A stretch of 64,000 bases of DNA from Telluria beijingensis (GCF_030770395.1 NZ_CP132480.1:4640870-4704869); one strand, 5' to 3'. Numbered from the stretch's first letter, positions 8,754-20,412 are shown. A program made the numbers and translations. Notes: generated by a model not told the origin, from the letters alone.

Positions 8754-10202
8754 TCAGCGTACCTGGAAGCCTAATCCCACGTCGTTCCAGCTGCACTCTT
8801 CCTTCTCGAACCACGGCGCCAGCGTCGGATGCCGCGCCAGCAGTTCCGGCGGCAGGTCGATCTCGATCTTGCCTTTCATGCGCAGCCGCAGGCCGCCGAT
8901 ATCGTTGTCGGCGCGCGCATGCATGAACACGACCGCGAGGCGCAGCGCCAGCACCGCCTTGGCCAGGTCGGGCTCCACCAGCGCTTCGCGGATCTTGCGC
9001 AGATTGCCCTTCTGTCCCAGCACCAGGGTCGCCAGCAGGCGCTGCTCGCGCGTGGTGAAGCCGCCCAGGTCGGCATGCTCGACGATGTAGGCGCCGTGCT
9101 TGTGGGCGCCGCTCATCGAGATCGCCAGGCCGATCTCGTGCAGCATCGCGCTCCAGGCCAGGTAGTGCGGCTGGCTGTCGGCCTGCGGCTGCAGGCGTTC
9201 GTACAGCAGGGTCGCGATGCCGCAGGTGCGCAGCGCGCGCTGGGTATCGACCCGGAAGCGCTGCATGCACGAGCGGATCGCGGCGTCGCGCCGGTCGCGC
9301 CGGTTGGCGCGCAGCTCGAGGTCGGACAGCACGCCCAGGCGCAGCCCGGCATTGATCGCCTGCAGGCGCTCGACTTTCAGCTCTTGCATGGCGCCGATCA
9401 GCACCGTCAGCCCGCCCACCATCACCGGCACCCGGTCGCGCTTCACGCCCTGCAGGGCGAAGGCGTCCACGTGGCCCAGTTCGATCAGGATGTCGCGCAA
9501 GGCGTGCAGGCTGGCCTGCGACACCGTGCCGTCGCCGATCGCGTTGCGGCCAATGACTTCGGAAATCGCGCGCATGGTGCCGGACGAGCCGTAGGCGGCG
9601 TCCCAGCCCTGGGCATGGTACAGCGAGGCGGCGTCCTCGAAGCGGGCGCGCGCCGCGGTGACGGCGGCGTCGAAGGCGCGCGCCGTGATGCGGCCGTCCT
9701 CGAAGTAGGCGCGGGTCTGCGGCTGGGTGCCGATGCCGAACGATTCGACCAGGTGGATCTCGCTGCCGGTGCCGGCGATGACCTCGGTCGAGCCGCCGCC
9801 GATGTCGATGATCAGGCGCCGCTCGTCCTGGCGTTCGATGGCGCGCGTCACGCCCATATAGATCAGGCGCCCTTCTTCCTCGCCCGAGATGATCTCGATC
9901 GGGTACCCGATCGCCGCCTCGAGCTGCGGCAGCAGCTGGTCGGCGTTCCGGGCCACGCGCATGGTGTTGGTGGCCACCACGCGCACGGCGTCGAGGTGGT
10001 ATTCGTCGAGGATCTTGCGGAATTCGCCCAGGCAGCGGATGGCGCTGCGCATCGCCGCCTCGGTGAGCATGTTCTCGCTGTCGAGCCCCGCGGCAAGGCG
10101 GATCGGGTCGCGCGCCGTGCGCACGATGTGCATGCGGGCGCCGAGCGGCTCGCCGATGTGCAGGCGGAAGCTGTTGGACCCGAGATCGACTGCTGCAAAC
10201 AT
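8754..10202 (-). CDS. ppx: Exopolyphosphatase / guanosine pentaphosphatase
   Basis: Hydrolyses terminal phosphate from polyphosphate and, in some members, converts pppGpp to ppGpp. The ASKHA-fold phosphate loops are clear: AAVDLGSNSFRLHIG at residues 4-18, the SGEEEGRLIY catalytic Glu segment near residue 120, and LIIDIGGGSTEVI near 145. The C-terminal half has the helical HD-like region (WSAMLHEIGLAISMSGAHKHGAYIVEHAD). Full length at 482 residues. It runs convergent to ppk1-sixA, so synthesis and breakdown of polyphosphate are encoded tail to tail. Confidence 0.96.
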   Translation of the reverse strand: MFAAVDLGSNSFRLHIGEPLGARMHIVRTARDPIRLAAGLDSENMLTEAAMRSAIRCLGEFRKILDEYHLDAVRVVATNTMRVARNADQLLPQLEAAIGYPIEIISGEEEGRLIYMGVTRAIERQDERRLIIDIGGGSTEVIAGTGSEIHLVESFGIGTQPQTRAYFEDGRITARAFDAAVTAARARFEDAASLYHAQGWDAAYGSSGTMRAISEVIGRNAIGDGTVSQASLHALRDILIELGHVDAFALQGVKRDRVPVMVGGLTVLIGAMQELKVERLQAINAGLRLGVLSDLELRANRRDRRDAAIRSCMQRFRVDTQRALRTCGIATLLYERLQPQADSQPHYLAWSAMLHEIGLAISMSGAHKHGAYIVEHADLGGFTTREQRLLATLVLGQKGNLRKIREALVEPDLAKAVLALRLAVVFMHARADNDIGGLRLRMKGKIEIDLPPELLARHPTLAPWFEKEECSWNDVGLGFQVR

Positions 10203-10341
10203 GATGCCTCTCGAAAGTGAACGAATCCCGCGGGCAGCTCGCTGCTGCGCGCGGGATCAGGCGTCAAGTATACAGCGTCAAGCGGCGCAGGCCAAATCCG
10301 GCGCACCGGAACGGGACCGCCAAGGCGCCGACTGTTGCGGT

Positions 10342-10533
10342 TCAGCCTTCCCGGCGCGCGGCGGGACGGCGGCGCAGGCAGTACCAGGCGCCCACCAGGC
10401 AGGGAATGCCGAGCGTGACGGCCGACAATGCGTCCCAGATGCCGTCGCCCAGCAGGGCCGAGATCAGGCCAATGGTGGTCAGGATCGCGAGCACGATCGG
10501 CGCGCCCCAGATTTGCATCGGTGTGCGGCTCAC
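10342..10533 (-). CDS. Small two-helix membrane protein
   Basis: A 63-residue protein with two hydrophobic segments (about 10-28 and 36-52) and a basic C-terminus. It starts with GTG, whose bases overlap the stop of the PepSY gene by four (GTGA), so translation is coupled to that gene. No family is recognised. Position right after an iron-regulated-type PepSY membrane protein suggests an accessory membrane subunit, but that is inferred from position only. Confidence 0.7.
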   Translation of the reverse strand: MSRTPMQIWGAPIVLAILTTIGLISALLGDGIWDALSAVTLGIPCLVGAWYCLRRRPAARREG

Positions 10534-11699
10534 GATGCGCCTCCTTCACGCGCCAGGACCGGCACGCCGGAGTTCTTGTCGAGCGCCGCGGCCTTGGCGC
10601 TCGCGTTGGCGGTCTTGCCGCGCTTGACCCACAGGTACAGGCCGGTGACCAGGATCACGATGGTCGCAATGTCGAGCAGCGCCCACAGGAATTTCATCCA
10701 CTGTCCGCCGTAGTCGCCGAAGTGCAGCGGCTGCGACACCAGCAGCGCCTTCAGGTACCACGGCAGTTGCGGGGCGTCGGTCAGTTCGCCGGTATGGGCG
10801 TCGACCAGCACCGGCTGGTACATGCGCGAGCTGAATGGTTCGTCGCCATTCATGAAGATGCCGTAGTGGTGGGCGCTGCTGAAGTCGGTGCCGGGGAAGG
10901 CCACGAAGGCGACCCGCATGCCAGGCAGGCGTTCCTTCGCTTTTTCGATCGCGTCGTGCACCGACGCGGTGTGCGGCTGCGGCGTCTTGTCCTTGTACTG
11001 GGCCAGGATCTGGGACAGTTCGTTGTGCTGGTAATACTTGAGCATCAGGTCGGCCCAGGTATTGATCATGCCGGTGCCGCCGACCACGAACAGCCAGGTG
11101 AGCGTGACGATGCCCAGCAGGTTGTGCATGTCGAGCCATTTGAGGCGGCTGCTCTTTTCCTTGCGCACGGTGCCGAAATCGAGCTTGCGCATGAAGGGTG
11201 AGTACAGGACCGCGCCGCTGACGATCGCTACCAGAAGCAATAGGGCCATGAACCCCAAAAACAGCTTGCCGGCCAGGCCCATGAACAGGTCGACGTGCAG
11301 CGCCAGCATGGTCGACATGAACACGCCGCCCTCGAAAGCCGGCTCCACGATCACCTTGGTGGTGCGCGCGTCGACCGCGATCGGCTTGTAGTCGTGGTCG
11401 TGCATATGGTCGGCCAGGGTCACGTGCCAGATCTCGGGGACGCCCGCCTCCTGCGAGATGAACATCGGCTTCTTGGTCGGGTACAGCTCCTTGGCCGAGG
11501 CGATCACGGCGTCGACGTTGCCCATCGGGGTCGGCTGCGCCAGCACCGGCGGCTCGACCTCGTTGCCCAGCAGGTGGCCGATCTCGTGGTGGTAGATGAG
11601 CGGCAGGCCGGTCAGGCATAGCAGCAGCATGAAGATGGTGCAGACCAGGCTGCTCCACTTGTGGATCCAGCCCCAGCGGCGCAAGGAAACGGGTGACAT
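10530..11699 (-). CDS. PepSY-associated TM domain protein (PiuB-like)
   Basis: Inner-membrane protein of 389 residues with four predicted helices: one near residues 15-35, a pair around 140-165 and 200-225, and one near 345-365. It starts RRWGWIHKWSSLVCTIFMLLLCLTGLPLIYHHEI, typical of the PepSY_TM family (PF03929), which includes iron-regulated PiuB-like proteins proposed to reduce or process ferric siderophores in the periplasm. It is divergent from a siderophore-type TonB receptor, with a Fur-like site between them, which fits co-regulation by iron. The electron donor and exact reaction are not known. Confidence 0.87.
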   Translation of the reverse strand: MSPVSLRRWGWIHKWSSLVCTIFMLLLCLTGLPLIYHHEIGHLLGNEVEPPVLAQPTPMGNVDAVIASAKELYPTKKPMFISQEAGVPEIWHVTLADHMHDHDYKPIAVDARTTKVIVEPAFEGGVFMSTMLALHVDLFMGLAGKLFLGFMALLLLVAIVSGAVLYSPFMRKLDFGTVRKEKSSRLKWLDMHNLLGIVTLTWLFVVGGTGMINTWADLMLKYYQHNELSQILAQYKDKTPQPHTASVHDAIEKAKERLPGMRVAFVAFPGTDFSSAHHYGIFMNGDEPFSSRMYQPVLVDAHTGELTDAPQLPWYLKALLVSQPLHFGDYGGQWMKFLWALLDIATIVILVTGLYLWVKRGKTANASAKAAALDKNSGVPVLAREGGAS

Positions 11700-11738
11700 G
11701 TTATTGGGTAGGCTTTATAGCTAGAGATACAGACCATG

Positions 11739-11759
11739 AATAATAATCGTTCTCATTTA
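11739..11759. promoter_or_regulatory. Putative Fur box between divergent iron genes
   Basis: The segment AATAATAATCGTTCTCATT resembles the 19-bp Fur consensus in its AATAAT and TCATT halves, and read on the minus strand gives AATGAGAACGATTATTATT, a common form in proteobacteria. It lies in the 119-bp spacer between the PepSY gene and the siderophore receptor, placed to repress both. Found by eye only; not scored against a matrix. Confidence 0.6.
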
Positions 11760-11818
11760 CATAATCAAGCATCCGGCATAGAATGCGCGTTACTTTTAAC
11801 GCATAAAAAGAGCACGCC

Positions 11819-14017
11819 ATGAAACCCCGCCGCTTCACCCCGACACCGGCCGCGCTGGCCGCCGCCCTCCTCGTATCCGGCACCGCATTCGCGCAACAGG
11901 CGAACAGCGCGCAGGGCAACGTGCAGGACAGCGATCCGGCCGTCGCGACCGTCGTCATCACCGCCTCGGCCGACGCCTCGGCCCAGGGCTTGCCGGCCGC
12001 CTATGCCGGCGGCCAGGTGGCGCGCGGCGGACGTCTCGGCCTGCTGGGCAACGTCGACATCATGGACACCCCGTTCAACAGCACCAACTACACCCATGCG
12101 CTGATCCAGGACCAGCAGGCGCGCAGCGTGGCCGACGTAGTGCAGAACGATCCATCGGTGCGGGTGGCGCGCGGCTTCGGCAACTACCAGGAGCTGTACA
12201 TGATCCGCGGCTTCGCCGTCGGCTCCGACGACACGGCCTACAACGGCCTGTATGGCCTGCTGCCGCGCCAGTTCATCGCGACCGAGCTGATGGAACGGGT
12301 CGAGGTGCTGCGCGGCGCGCACAGCTTCATCAACGGCGCGGCGCCGGCCGGCGGCAGCATCGGCGGCTCGATCAACATCCTGCCCAAGCGCGCCCCGAAC
12401 CAGGAACTGAGCGAAGTCACGCTCGGCGTCGAGACCGGCGGCCAGGGCTATGGCGCCATCGACCTGGGCCGCCGCTTCGGCGAGCAGGGCCGCGCCGGCA
12501 TCCGCGTCAACGTCGCCCACCGCAACGGCGACACGGCGGTCGACCGCGAAGAGCGCGAACTGTCCGTGTATTCGATCGGCGTCGACTACCGCGGCCGCGG
12601 CTACCGCCTGTCGGCCGACATCGGCGCGCAAGACCATCAACTCACCAATGCCCGCCCCAGCGTCAACCTGGCGGCCGGCGTGCCACTGGTCGCGGCGCCC
12701 GAGGCCGACCGCAACTTCGCCCAGCCCTGGACCGTCTCGAACGAGCGCCACACCTTCGGCACCGTGCGCGCCGAGGTCGACCTGGGCCGCGACGCGGTGG
12801 CCTGGGCCGCGGCCGGCGCGCGCAGCGGCCAGGAATTCAACATCCTGTCGGGCATCACGGTCAACAACGTCGCCGGCGACGCCACCATGGACCGCTTCGA
12901 CAATATCCGCAAGGACCAGGTGCGCACCGGCGAGGTGGGCGTGCGCGGCTCGCTGCGCACCGGCTTCGTCAAGCACGTGCTGAGCGCCTCGGCATCTAGC
13001 TTCCATTCCAAGTCGCGCAATGCCTACGGCATGGCCGATTTCGCCGGCTTCGGCTCGAACCTGTACCGTCCGCGCGACGTGGCGGCGCCGCCATCGACCT
13101 TCTTCACCGGCGGCGACATGCGCAATCCGCTGGTGACCTCGAAGACGATCCTGTCGGGCCTGGCGATCGCCGACACCATGTCGTTCATGGACGACATGGT
13201 GCTGGTCAACGTCGGCCTGCGCCACCAGCGCATCAAGGACTTCGGCTACGACTACAACACGGGCCTCGAGAACGCCGGCTACGAGCAGAGCAAGAACACG
13301 CCGTTCGCCGCCATCGTCTACAAGCCGCGCAACGACCTGTCGGTATACGCCAACTACAGCGAAGGCCTGCAGCGCGGCGCCACCGCCTCGGGCGACGACA
13401 TCATCAACCAGGGCGAGATCTTCGCGCCCTACGTCGCGCGCCAGCGCGAGGCCGGCGTCAAGTACGACAGCGGCCGCTATGGCTTGACCGCGGCCGTGTT
13501 CACCACCAGCCAGCCGAGCGCCTACGTGCAGGATCGCGTGTTCGGCATCTATGGCGAGCAGCGCAACCGCGGCCTCGAGCTGTCGGTGTTCGGCAATCCG
13601 GTGCGCGGCCTGCGCCTGCTGGGCGGCCTGACCCTGATCGACGCCGAGCAACGCATCACCGCCGGCGGCATCAACCAGGGCAAGGACGCGATCGGCGTGC
13701 CGGGGACGCAGCTGAACATGGGCGCCGACTGGGACGTGCCGGGCGTGGACGGCCTGGCGCTCAATGCGCGCACCGTCTACACCTCGAAACAGTATGCCGA
13801 TGGCGCCAATACCCGCGAGCTGCCGTCGTGGACCCGCCTGGACCTGGGCGCCACCTACCACACCCGCTTCATGGAGCGCGACCTGACCCTGCGCGCGCGC
13901 GTGGACAACGTCACCGACAAGAATTACTGGGCGTCGGCCGGCGGTTATCCGGGGTCGAGCTACCTGGTGCTGGCGGCGCCGCGCAGCGTGGTGGTGTCGG
14001 CGACGCTGGGGTTCTAG
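11819..14017 (+). CDS. TonB-dependent siderophore receptor (FhuE-like)
   Basis: Outer-membrane gated channel of 732 residues for ferric siderophore uptake. A signal peptide (LAAALLVSGTAFA) is followed by a plug domain with NYTHALIQDQQARSVADVVQNDPSVRVARGFGNYQELYMIRGF and VEVLRGAHSFINGAAPAGGSIGGSINILPKR. The 22-strand barrel ends with the family C-terminus VVVSATLGF, terminal Phe included. There is no N-terminal signalling (STN) domain, so it is not a transducer. Family resemblance is to hydroxamate receptors such as FhuE, but the ligand is a guess. No siderophore biosynthesis genes are near, so it may take up siderophores made by others. Confidence 0.93.
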   Translation: MKPRRFTPTPAALAAALLVSGTAFAQQANSAQGNVQDSDPAVATVVITASADASAQGLPAAYAGGQVARGGRLGLLGNVDIMDTPFNSTNYTHALIQDQQARSVADVVQNDPSVRVARGFGNYQELYMIRGFAVGSDDTAYNGLYGLLPRQFIATELMERVEVLRGAHSFINGAAPAGGSIGGSINILPKRAPNQELSEVTLGVETGGQGYGAIDLGRRFGEQGRAGIRVNVAHRNGDTAVDREERELSVYSIGVDYRGRGYRLSADIGAQDHQLTNARPSVNLAAGVPLVAAPEADRNFAQPWTVSNERHTFGTVRAEVDLGRDAVAWAAAGARSGQEFNILSGITVNNVAGDATMDRFDNIRKDQVRTGEVGVRGSLRTGFVKHVLSASASSFHSKSRNAYGMADFAGFGSNLYRPRDVAAPPSTFFTGGDMRNPLVTSKTILSGLAIADTMSFMDDMVLVNVGLRHQRIKDFGYDYNTGLENAGYEQSKNTPFAAIVYKPRNDLSVYANYSEGLQRGATASGDDIINQGEIFAPYVARQREAGVKYDSGRYGLTAAVFTTSQPSAYVQDRVFGIYGEQRNRGLELSVFGNPVRGLRLLGGLTLIDAEQRITAGGINQGKDAIGVPGTQLNMGADWDVPGVDGLALNARTVYTSKQYADGANTRELPSWTRLDLGATYHTRFMERDLTLRARVDNVTDKNYWASAGGYPGSSYLVLAAPRSVVVSATLGF

Positions 14018-14026
14018 ACCAGCCGC

Positions 14027-14836
14027 TCATTGCGGGCGCAGGTCGTCTTTCACGGCGGCCAGCGCCATCTTCTCCACCACGCCGGGCGCAATCAGCTTGA
14101 GCCAGCGCCCTAGCCGGCCCTGCGTGGTCATCACGACTTCCCGTTCGCGCCGCTCCATGGCGCGCACGATCAGGCGCGCGCATTCCTCCACTGGCATCGC
14201 CCTTTCTTCCTTCAGCGCGCTGGCGCCGGCTTCTTCGCCCCTGGCGTTGAAGCCGCGGTAGCGGATGCGGGTGGCTACCACGCCCGGATAGGCGGTGGTG
14301 ACGCTGACGCCATGGTCTTTCATCTCGGCCCGCAGCGCCTCGAAAAAGCCGCTCATCGCGAACTTGGTGGCGCAATAGGCGGTGCGGCCCGGCACGCCGA
14401 CCAGGCCGGCCAGCGAGGACACGGCGACGATGGCGCCGCGGCTGGCTTTCAGCTGCGGCAGCGCGGCCCGGGTGCACCACACGCTGCCCCACACGTTCAC
14501 CCGCATCAGCTCTTCATACCAGGCCAGGTCGTCGACCTCCTCGAATAGCGCGTGCGCCGAGCGGCCGGCATTATTGACCAGCACGTCGATGCGGCCGAAG
14601 CGTTCGACTGCCTGCGCCACCAGGCGCCGGCAATCGTCATGGCGGCCGGCATCGAAGGCCACCGTGAGCGTCTCGGCGCCCAGCGCCCGGCACTGGCCGG
14701 CGACCAGCTCGAGCGGCCCCTGGTTGCGCGCGGCGAGGACCAGCGCGATGGCGGCGCCGTCGCGGGCCGCGAGCTGGCGCGCGATCTCGGCGCCAATGCC
14801 GTCCGAGCCGCCGGTGACGATGACGACGCGCTTCAC
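14027..14836 (-). CDS. Short-chain dehydrogenase/reductase
   Basis: Classical SDR of 269 residues. It has the Rossmann motif TGGSDGIG near residue 8, NNAGRSAHA near 88, Ser in VSSLAG and the catalytic YCATK (Tyr/Lys) near 155. The C-terminal part resembles the DHRS7-like group of membrane-linked reductases. The substrate is unknown. Its start overlaps the end of the SPFH gene by four bases (ATGA), so it is the third gene of an nfeD-SPFH-SDR operon; why an SDR sits with a membrane-raft pair is not clear. It is convergent with the siderophore receptor, with nine bases between. Confidence 0.88.
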   Translation of the reverse strand: MKRVVIVTGGSDGIGAEIARQLAARDGAAIALVLAARNQGPLELVAGQCRALGAETLTVAFDAGRHDDCRRLVAQAVERFGRIDVLVNNAGRSAHALFEEVDDLAWYEELMRVNVWGSVWCTRAALPQLKASRGAIVAVSSLAGLVGVPGRTAYCATKFAMSGFFEALRAEMKDHGVSVTTAYPGVVATRIRYRGFNARGEEAGASALKEERAMPVEECARLIVRAMERREREVVMTTQGRLGRWLKLIAPGVVEKMALAAVKDDLRPQ

Positions 14837-15753
14837 TTCTGCGCCTTCACGATCTGCAGGGCGCTGGCGATGACGGTGCTCATATCGCCCAGGTTGGCCG
14901 GCACGATCAGGGTATTGTTGGTCTTGGCCAGGTTGGCGAAGGCGTCCACGTAGTGCTCGGCCACGCGCAGGTTGACGGCATCCATGCCGCCCGGCGAGGC
15001 AATCGCATCGCCGACCTGACGCAGGGCCGCTGCGCTGGCGTCGGCCAGGGCCACGATGGCGGCCGCCTCGCCCTGGGCGCGGTTGATCTCGGCCTGCTTC
15101 TCGCCTTCCGAGCGCGCGATGGCGGCCTCGCGTTCGCCGCTGGCGATATTGATCTGCTCCTGGCGCCGCCCCTCGGAGGCCGCGATCAGGGCCCGCTTCT
15201 CGCGCTCGGCCGTGATCTGCGCCTGCATCGCGTGCAGGATCTCGGCCGGCGGGGTCAGGTCCTTGATCTCGTAGCGCAGCACCTTGACGCCCCAGTTGGC
15301 GGCCGATTCGTCGATCGCGTTGACGATGTGGGTGTTGATGTGGTCGCGCTCCTCGAACGTCTTGTCCAGTTCCATGCGGCCGATCACCGAGCGCAGGGTG
15401 GTCTGGGCCAGCTGGGTGATGGCCTGGATATAGTTGGACGAGCCGTAGGACGCGCGCATGGCGTCGGTCACCTGGAAGTACAGGATGCCGTCCACCTGCA
15501 ATTGCGTGTTGTCGCGCGTGATGCAGACCTGCGGCGGGACGTCGAGCGGGATCTCCTTCAGGCTGTGCTTATAGGCGACGCGGTCGACGAAGGGCACCAC
15601 GATGTTCAGGCCGGGGGCCAGGGTGGCGTGGTACTTGCCGAGGCGCTCGACGACCCAGGCGTTCTGCTGCGGCACCACGTTGATGGTCTTGAACACGAAG
15701 ACCAGGGCGATGGCGAAGATCACGATCGCGACCACGCTGAAAGACAGTTCCAT
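14833..15753 (-). CDS. SPFH/stomatin-like membrane protein (QmcA-like)
   Basis: An N-terminal anchor helix (residues about 3-22) is followed by the SPFH domain (NVVPQQNAWVVERLGKYHATLAPGLNIVVPFVDRVAY) and a long Ala/Glu-rich coiled coil (ITAEREKRALIAASEGRRQEQINIASGEREAAIARSEGEKQAEINRAQGEAAAI). This is the E. coli QmcA/stomatin pattern; such proteins form large membrane ring assemblies linked to membrane microdomains and FtsH quality control. The start at 15753 is chosen because GGG lies six bases upstream; an ATG two codons earlier abuts the ribosome site. It is paired with an upstream NfeD protein as in most bacteria. Confidence 0.93.
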   Translation of the reverse strand: MELSFSVVAIVIFAIALVFVFKTINVVPQQNAWVVERLGKYHATLAPGLNIVVPFVDRVAYKHSLKEIPLDVPPQVCITRDNTQLQVDGILYFQVTDAMRASYGSSNYIQAITQLAQTTLRSVIGRMELDKTFEERDHINTHIVNAIDESAANWGVKVLRYEIKDLTPPAEILHAMQAQITAEREKRALIAASEGRRQEQINIASGEREAAIARSEGEKQAEINRAQGEAAAIVALADASAAALRQVGDAIASPGGMDAVNLRVAEHYVDAFANLAKTNNTLIVPANLGDMSTVIASALQIVKAQK

Positions 15754-15798
15754 GTGCATCCCTTTTTATAATGAGTTGTTGTTGCGTTGCGTGCGCCG

Positions 15799-16221
15799 TC
15801 AGCGTCGGGCCACGATCAGGCGGTTGCCCTGCACCTCGACGATCTCGAAGTCGCCCGGCTGCGGTTCGGTCCCGGCGCGCAGCTCGACGTCCCACAGGGC
15901 GCCGCGGTACATCACGCGCGCGCGCCGGTCCTGCCACTGCGGCACCGTGACGCGCTGGCCGATGTCGAGGTTGATGCTGGGATCGTTCGCGGCCTGGCCG
16001 CGACCCGGCCTGGCGTAGCGGGTGCGGCGCAGGACCAGGGTGGCGGCGATGCCGACACTTGCCGCCACCAGCGTCTGCAGCGGGCCACTGGCGCCGAGCC
16101 AGGCGGCGAGCGCTCCGAACAGCAGGCCGATCGCAATCATCAAGAGGTAGAACGTGCCGATGAACAGCTCGGCCACGATCAGGATGCCGGCCCCAATGAG
16201 CCAGTACGTCCAGTCGGACAT
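15799..16221 (-). CDS. NfeD-like membrane protein
   Basis: A 140-residue protein with two or three N-terminal helices (WLIGAGILIVAELFIGTFYLLMIAIGLLFGALAAWLG and a following segment) and a C-terminal OB-fold of about 60 residues (IGQRVTVPQWQDRRARVMYRGALWDVELRAG...GDFEIVEVQGNRLIV). This is the short NfeD form that acts with stomatin-like SPFH proteins, encoded directly downstream. The ClpP-like protease domain of long NfeD forms is absent. First gene of the three-gene operon. Confidence 0.9.
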   Translation of the reverse strand: MSDWTYWLIGAGILIVAELFIGTFYLLMIAIGLLFGALAAWLGASGPLQTLVAASVGIAATLVLRRTRYARPGRGQAANDPSINLDIGQRVTVPQWQDRRARVMYRGALWDVELRAGTEPQPGDFEIVEVQGNRLIVARR

Positions 16222-16246
16222 GGCAGGGTCTCCTTTGTCGTTATTG

Positions 16247-16288
16247 AATAAAAAAACCCTCGCTACCCGGGATGGGTAAGGAGGGTTT
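16247..16288 (-). terminator. Rho-independent terminator of ppsA
   Basis: On the minus strand an AAACCCTC...GAGGGTTT stem, with an inner ACCC/GGGT stem, is followed by a run of seven T. It lies 110 bases after the ppsA stop and just before the nfeD start, so it separates the two minus-strand units. Confidence 0.85.
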
Positions 16289-16397
16289 GTCGGACCGCGC
16301 TAGTAACTGCGGCGGTCGTGGTCGAGGGCTCGGAAATCGGGTCATCCCCGCCAGTGTAGCACCGCCCGCACCGCTTGGGGCAAGGCGGCGCCTCGGA

Positions 16398-18830
<2,433 letters not shown>

Positions 18831-19030
18831 GGTAAAACACCCTTACTTGATGATGGAAACCTGTTGGCGCATGGGCGCACAAGCGGGGGCGTACATGACG
18901 TGTTCTTGTTATTCTGGCCCGCGTGCAGCACAATGCAAAACCCGTTGCCGAGCATTCTACCCTGCGACAGGGTGATGTGCAGCGCACTTTTCATGCATCT
19001 TTGTCAGCAAAGCATCCCGATCCAGCCATC

Positions 19031-19879
19031 ATGACCGACGATACCCTGCCCCCTCCCGCCACCGCCTCGCGCACCGTGTTCTTCGTGTCGGACGGCACCG
19101 GCATCACGGCGGAGACCTTCGGCCACGCCGTGCTGAGCCAGTTCGACCTGCGCTTCCGGCAGATCCGGCTGCCGTTCGTGGATTCGATCGAGAAGGCGCA
19201 CGACGCCGCACGCCGCATCAACGAGAGTTTCGCGCTGCACGGCCAGCGGCCGATCGTGTTCTCGACCCTGGTCAAGCACGACCTGTCGAGCGTGATCCGG
19301 GCCGCGAACGGCATGCACATGGACCTGTTCCAGACTTTCGTGGCGCCGCTCGAACAGGAACTGGACGTCAAGTCGACGCACACGATCGGGCGCATCCACA
19401 ATGCGGTGGACACCGAGGAATACAAGAACCGCATCGAAGCCATCAACTTCTCGCTGGCGCACGACGACGGCCAATCGCACAAGAACCTGGCCGAGGCCGA
19501 CGTGATCCTGGTGGGCGTCTCACGCTCCGGAAAAACGCCGACGAGCCTGTACCTGGCGATGCAATACGGCCTGAAAGCCGCGAACTACCCATTGATCCCC
19601 GACGACTTCGAACGCGGCAAGCTCCCGAGCTCGCTGCCCCCGTTCAAGGCAAAACTGTTCGGCCTGACGATCACCCCCGAGCGCCTGTCGCAGATCCGAA
19701 ACGAGCGCCGCGCCGGCAGCAAATACGCCTCCCTCGAAAACTGCCGCTACGAAGTCAACGAAGCCGAGCACCTGATGCGCCGCGAAGGCATCCGCTGGCT
19801 TTCCTCGACGACAAAATCCATCGAAGAAATCGCCACGACCATCCTCCAAGAAATCAAACCCGACCGCCGCGAATACTAA
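19031..19879 (+). CDS. ppsR: PEP synthase regulatory protein (bifunctional kinase/pyrophosphorylase)
   Basis: DUF299 enzyme that inactivates PEP synthase by ADP-dependent phosphorylation of a Thr near the catalytic His and reactivates it by phosphate-dependent removal. The N-terminus after the chosen start reads [28 protein letters not shown], the family hallmark. The P-loop GVSRSGKT is at residues 162-169. The start at 19031 gives 282 residues, the family norm; an upstream in-frame ATG at 18923 would add 36 atypical residues. It lies divergent from its target ppsA, as in many proteobacteria. Confidence 0.95.
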   Translation: MTDDTLPPPATASRTVFFVSDGTGITAETFGHAVLSQFDLRFRQIRLPFVDSIEKAHDAARRINESFALHGQRPIVFSTLVKHDLSSVIRAANGMHMDLFQTFVAPLEQELDVKSTHTIGRIHNAVDTEEYKNRIEAINFSLAHDDGQSHKNLAEADVILVGVSRSGKTPTSLYLAMQYGLKAANYPLIPDDFERGKLPSSLPPFKAKLFGLTITPERLSQIRNERRAGSKYASLENCRYEVNEAEHLMRREGIRWLSSTTKSIEEIATTILQEIKPDRREY

Positions 19880-19888
19880 TCCGCCAAT

Positions 19889-20307
19889 AGGGTCAGTGTA
19901 GAATTATCGAGAAAGATTTCTAGACACCTATTTACCCTATACAAGCGAGCCTCAGCTTGCCTTAAAACTTTTGCAAAATAATTAGGGTCGGAGTCGAATT
20001 CTTTGACAACTTTGAGGAATTGCTCAGTAATTCTACTCTGACCCTCATTGTTTTTCGCCGTGTCAGCGCCCTTCGTCCAGCGTCTGGGAAACCAAATAAC
20101 GCCTGGAATCGACCGCCCTTTCTGTTAGCGCTAAAACCACCCAAATTTAAATAGGGGTCGGAGTCGAATTGTTTGACAACTATTACAGATGAGCCTTTAA
20201 ATCGACACCGACCCTAATTATCCGCTGAGCAATTGGCCAATAATTCTACTCCGACCCTCATTATTCATTGGGCGAATTTGGGAAATTGTTCAACAATTCT
20301 ACTCTGA
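19889..20307. repeat. Cluster of GGGTCGGAGT-type inverted repeats
   Basis: This fills most of the 533-bp gene-free stretch after ppsR. Seven copies of a 17-base motif (AGGGTCGGAGTCGAATT and variants) occur: plus at 19889, 19984 and 20154; minus ending at 20045, 20215, 20258 and, truncated, at 20295-20307. Two units, 19984-20045 and 20154-20215, are each exactly 62 bp with inverted 17-base ends and a 28-base middle beginning with a TTTGACAAC core. Local base composition is clearly more A/T-rich than the genes around it. The motif resembles sequences found beside REP-type transposases, but none is encoded here. Confidence 0.8.
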
Positions 20308-20311
20308 GGTG

Positions 20312-20366
20312 GCCCGGGTTTGGTGGACATCCGAATGTGGGGGTTCGAGTCCCTCCGTGGGCACCA
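20312..20366 (+). pseudogene. Decayed tRNA-Leu remnant
   Basis: The 45 bases 20336-20380 are identical to 20467-20511, that is the T arm, acceptor strand, CCA and 14 following bases of the intact tRNA-Leu downstream. The preceding bases hold a GCCC start and a TTGGTGGAC D-loop-like stretch, but the anticodon arm is missing. It looks like a former tandem tRNA-Leu copy with its middle lost, abutting a truncated member of the upstream repeat cluster. An integration-type duplication of the tRNA 3' end is the alternative. Confidence 0.6.
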
Positions 20367-20412
20367 AAATCTACCTGGTTGTAAAGCAGTATCGTAGTCA
20401 AGCAGCATCAGT

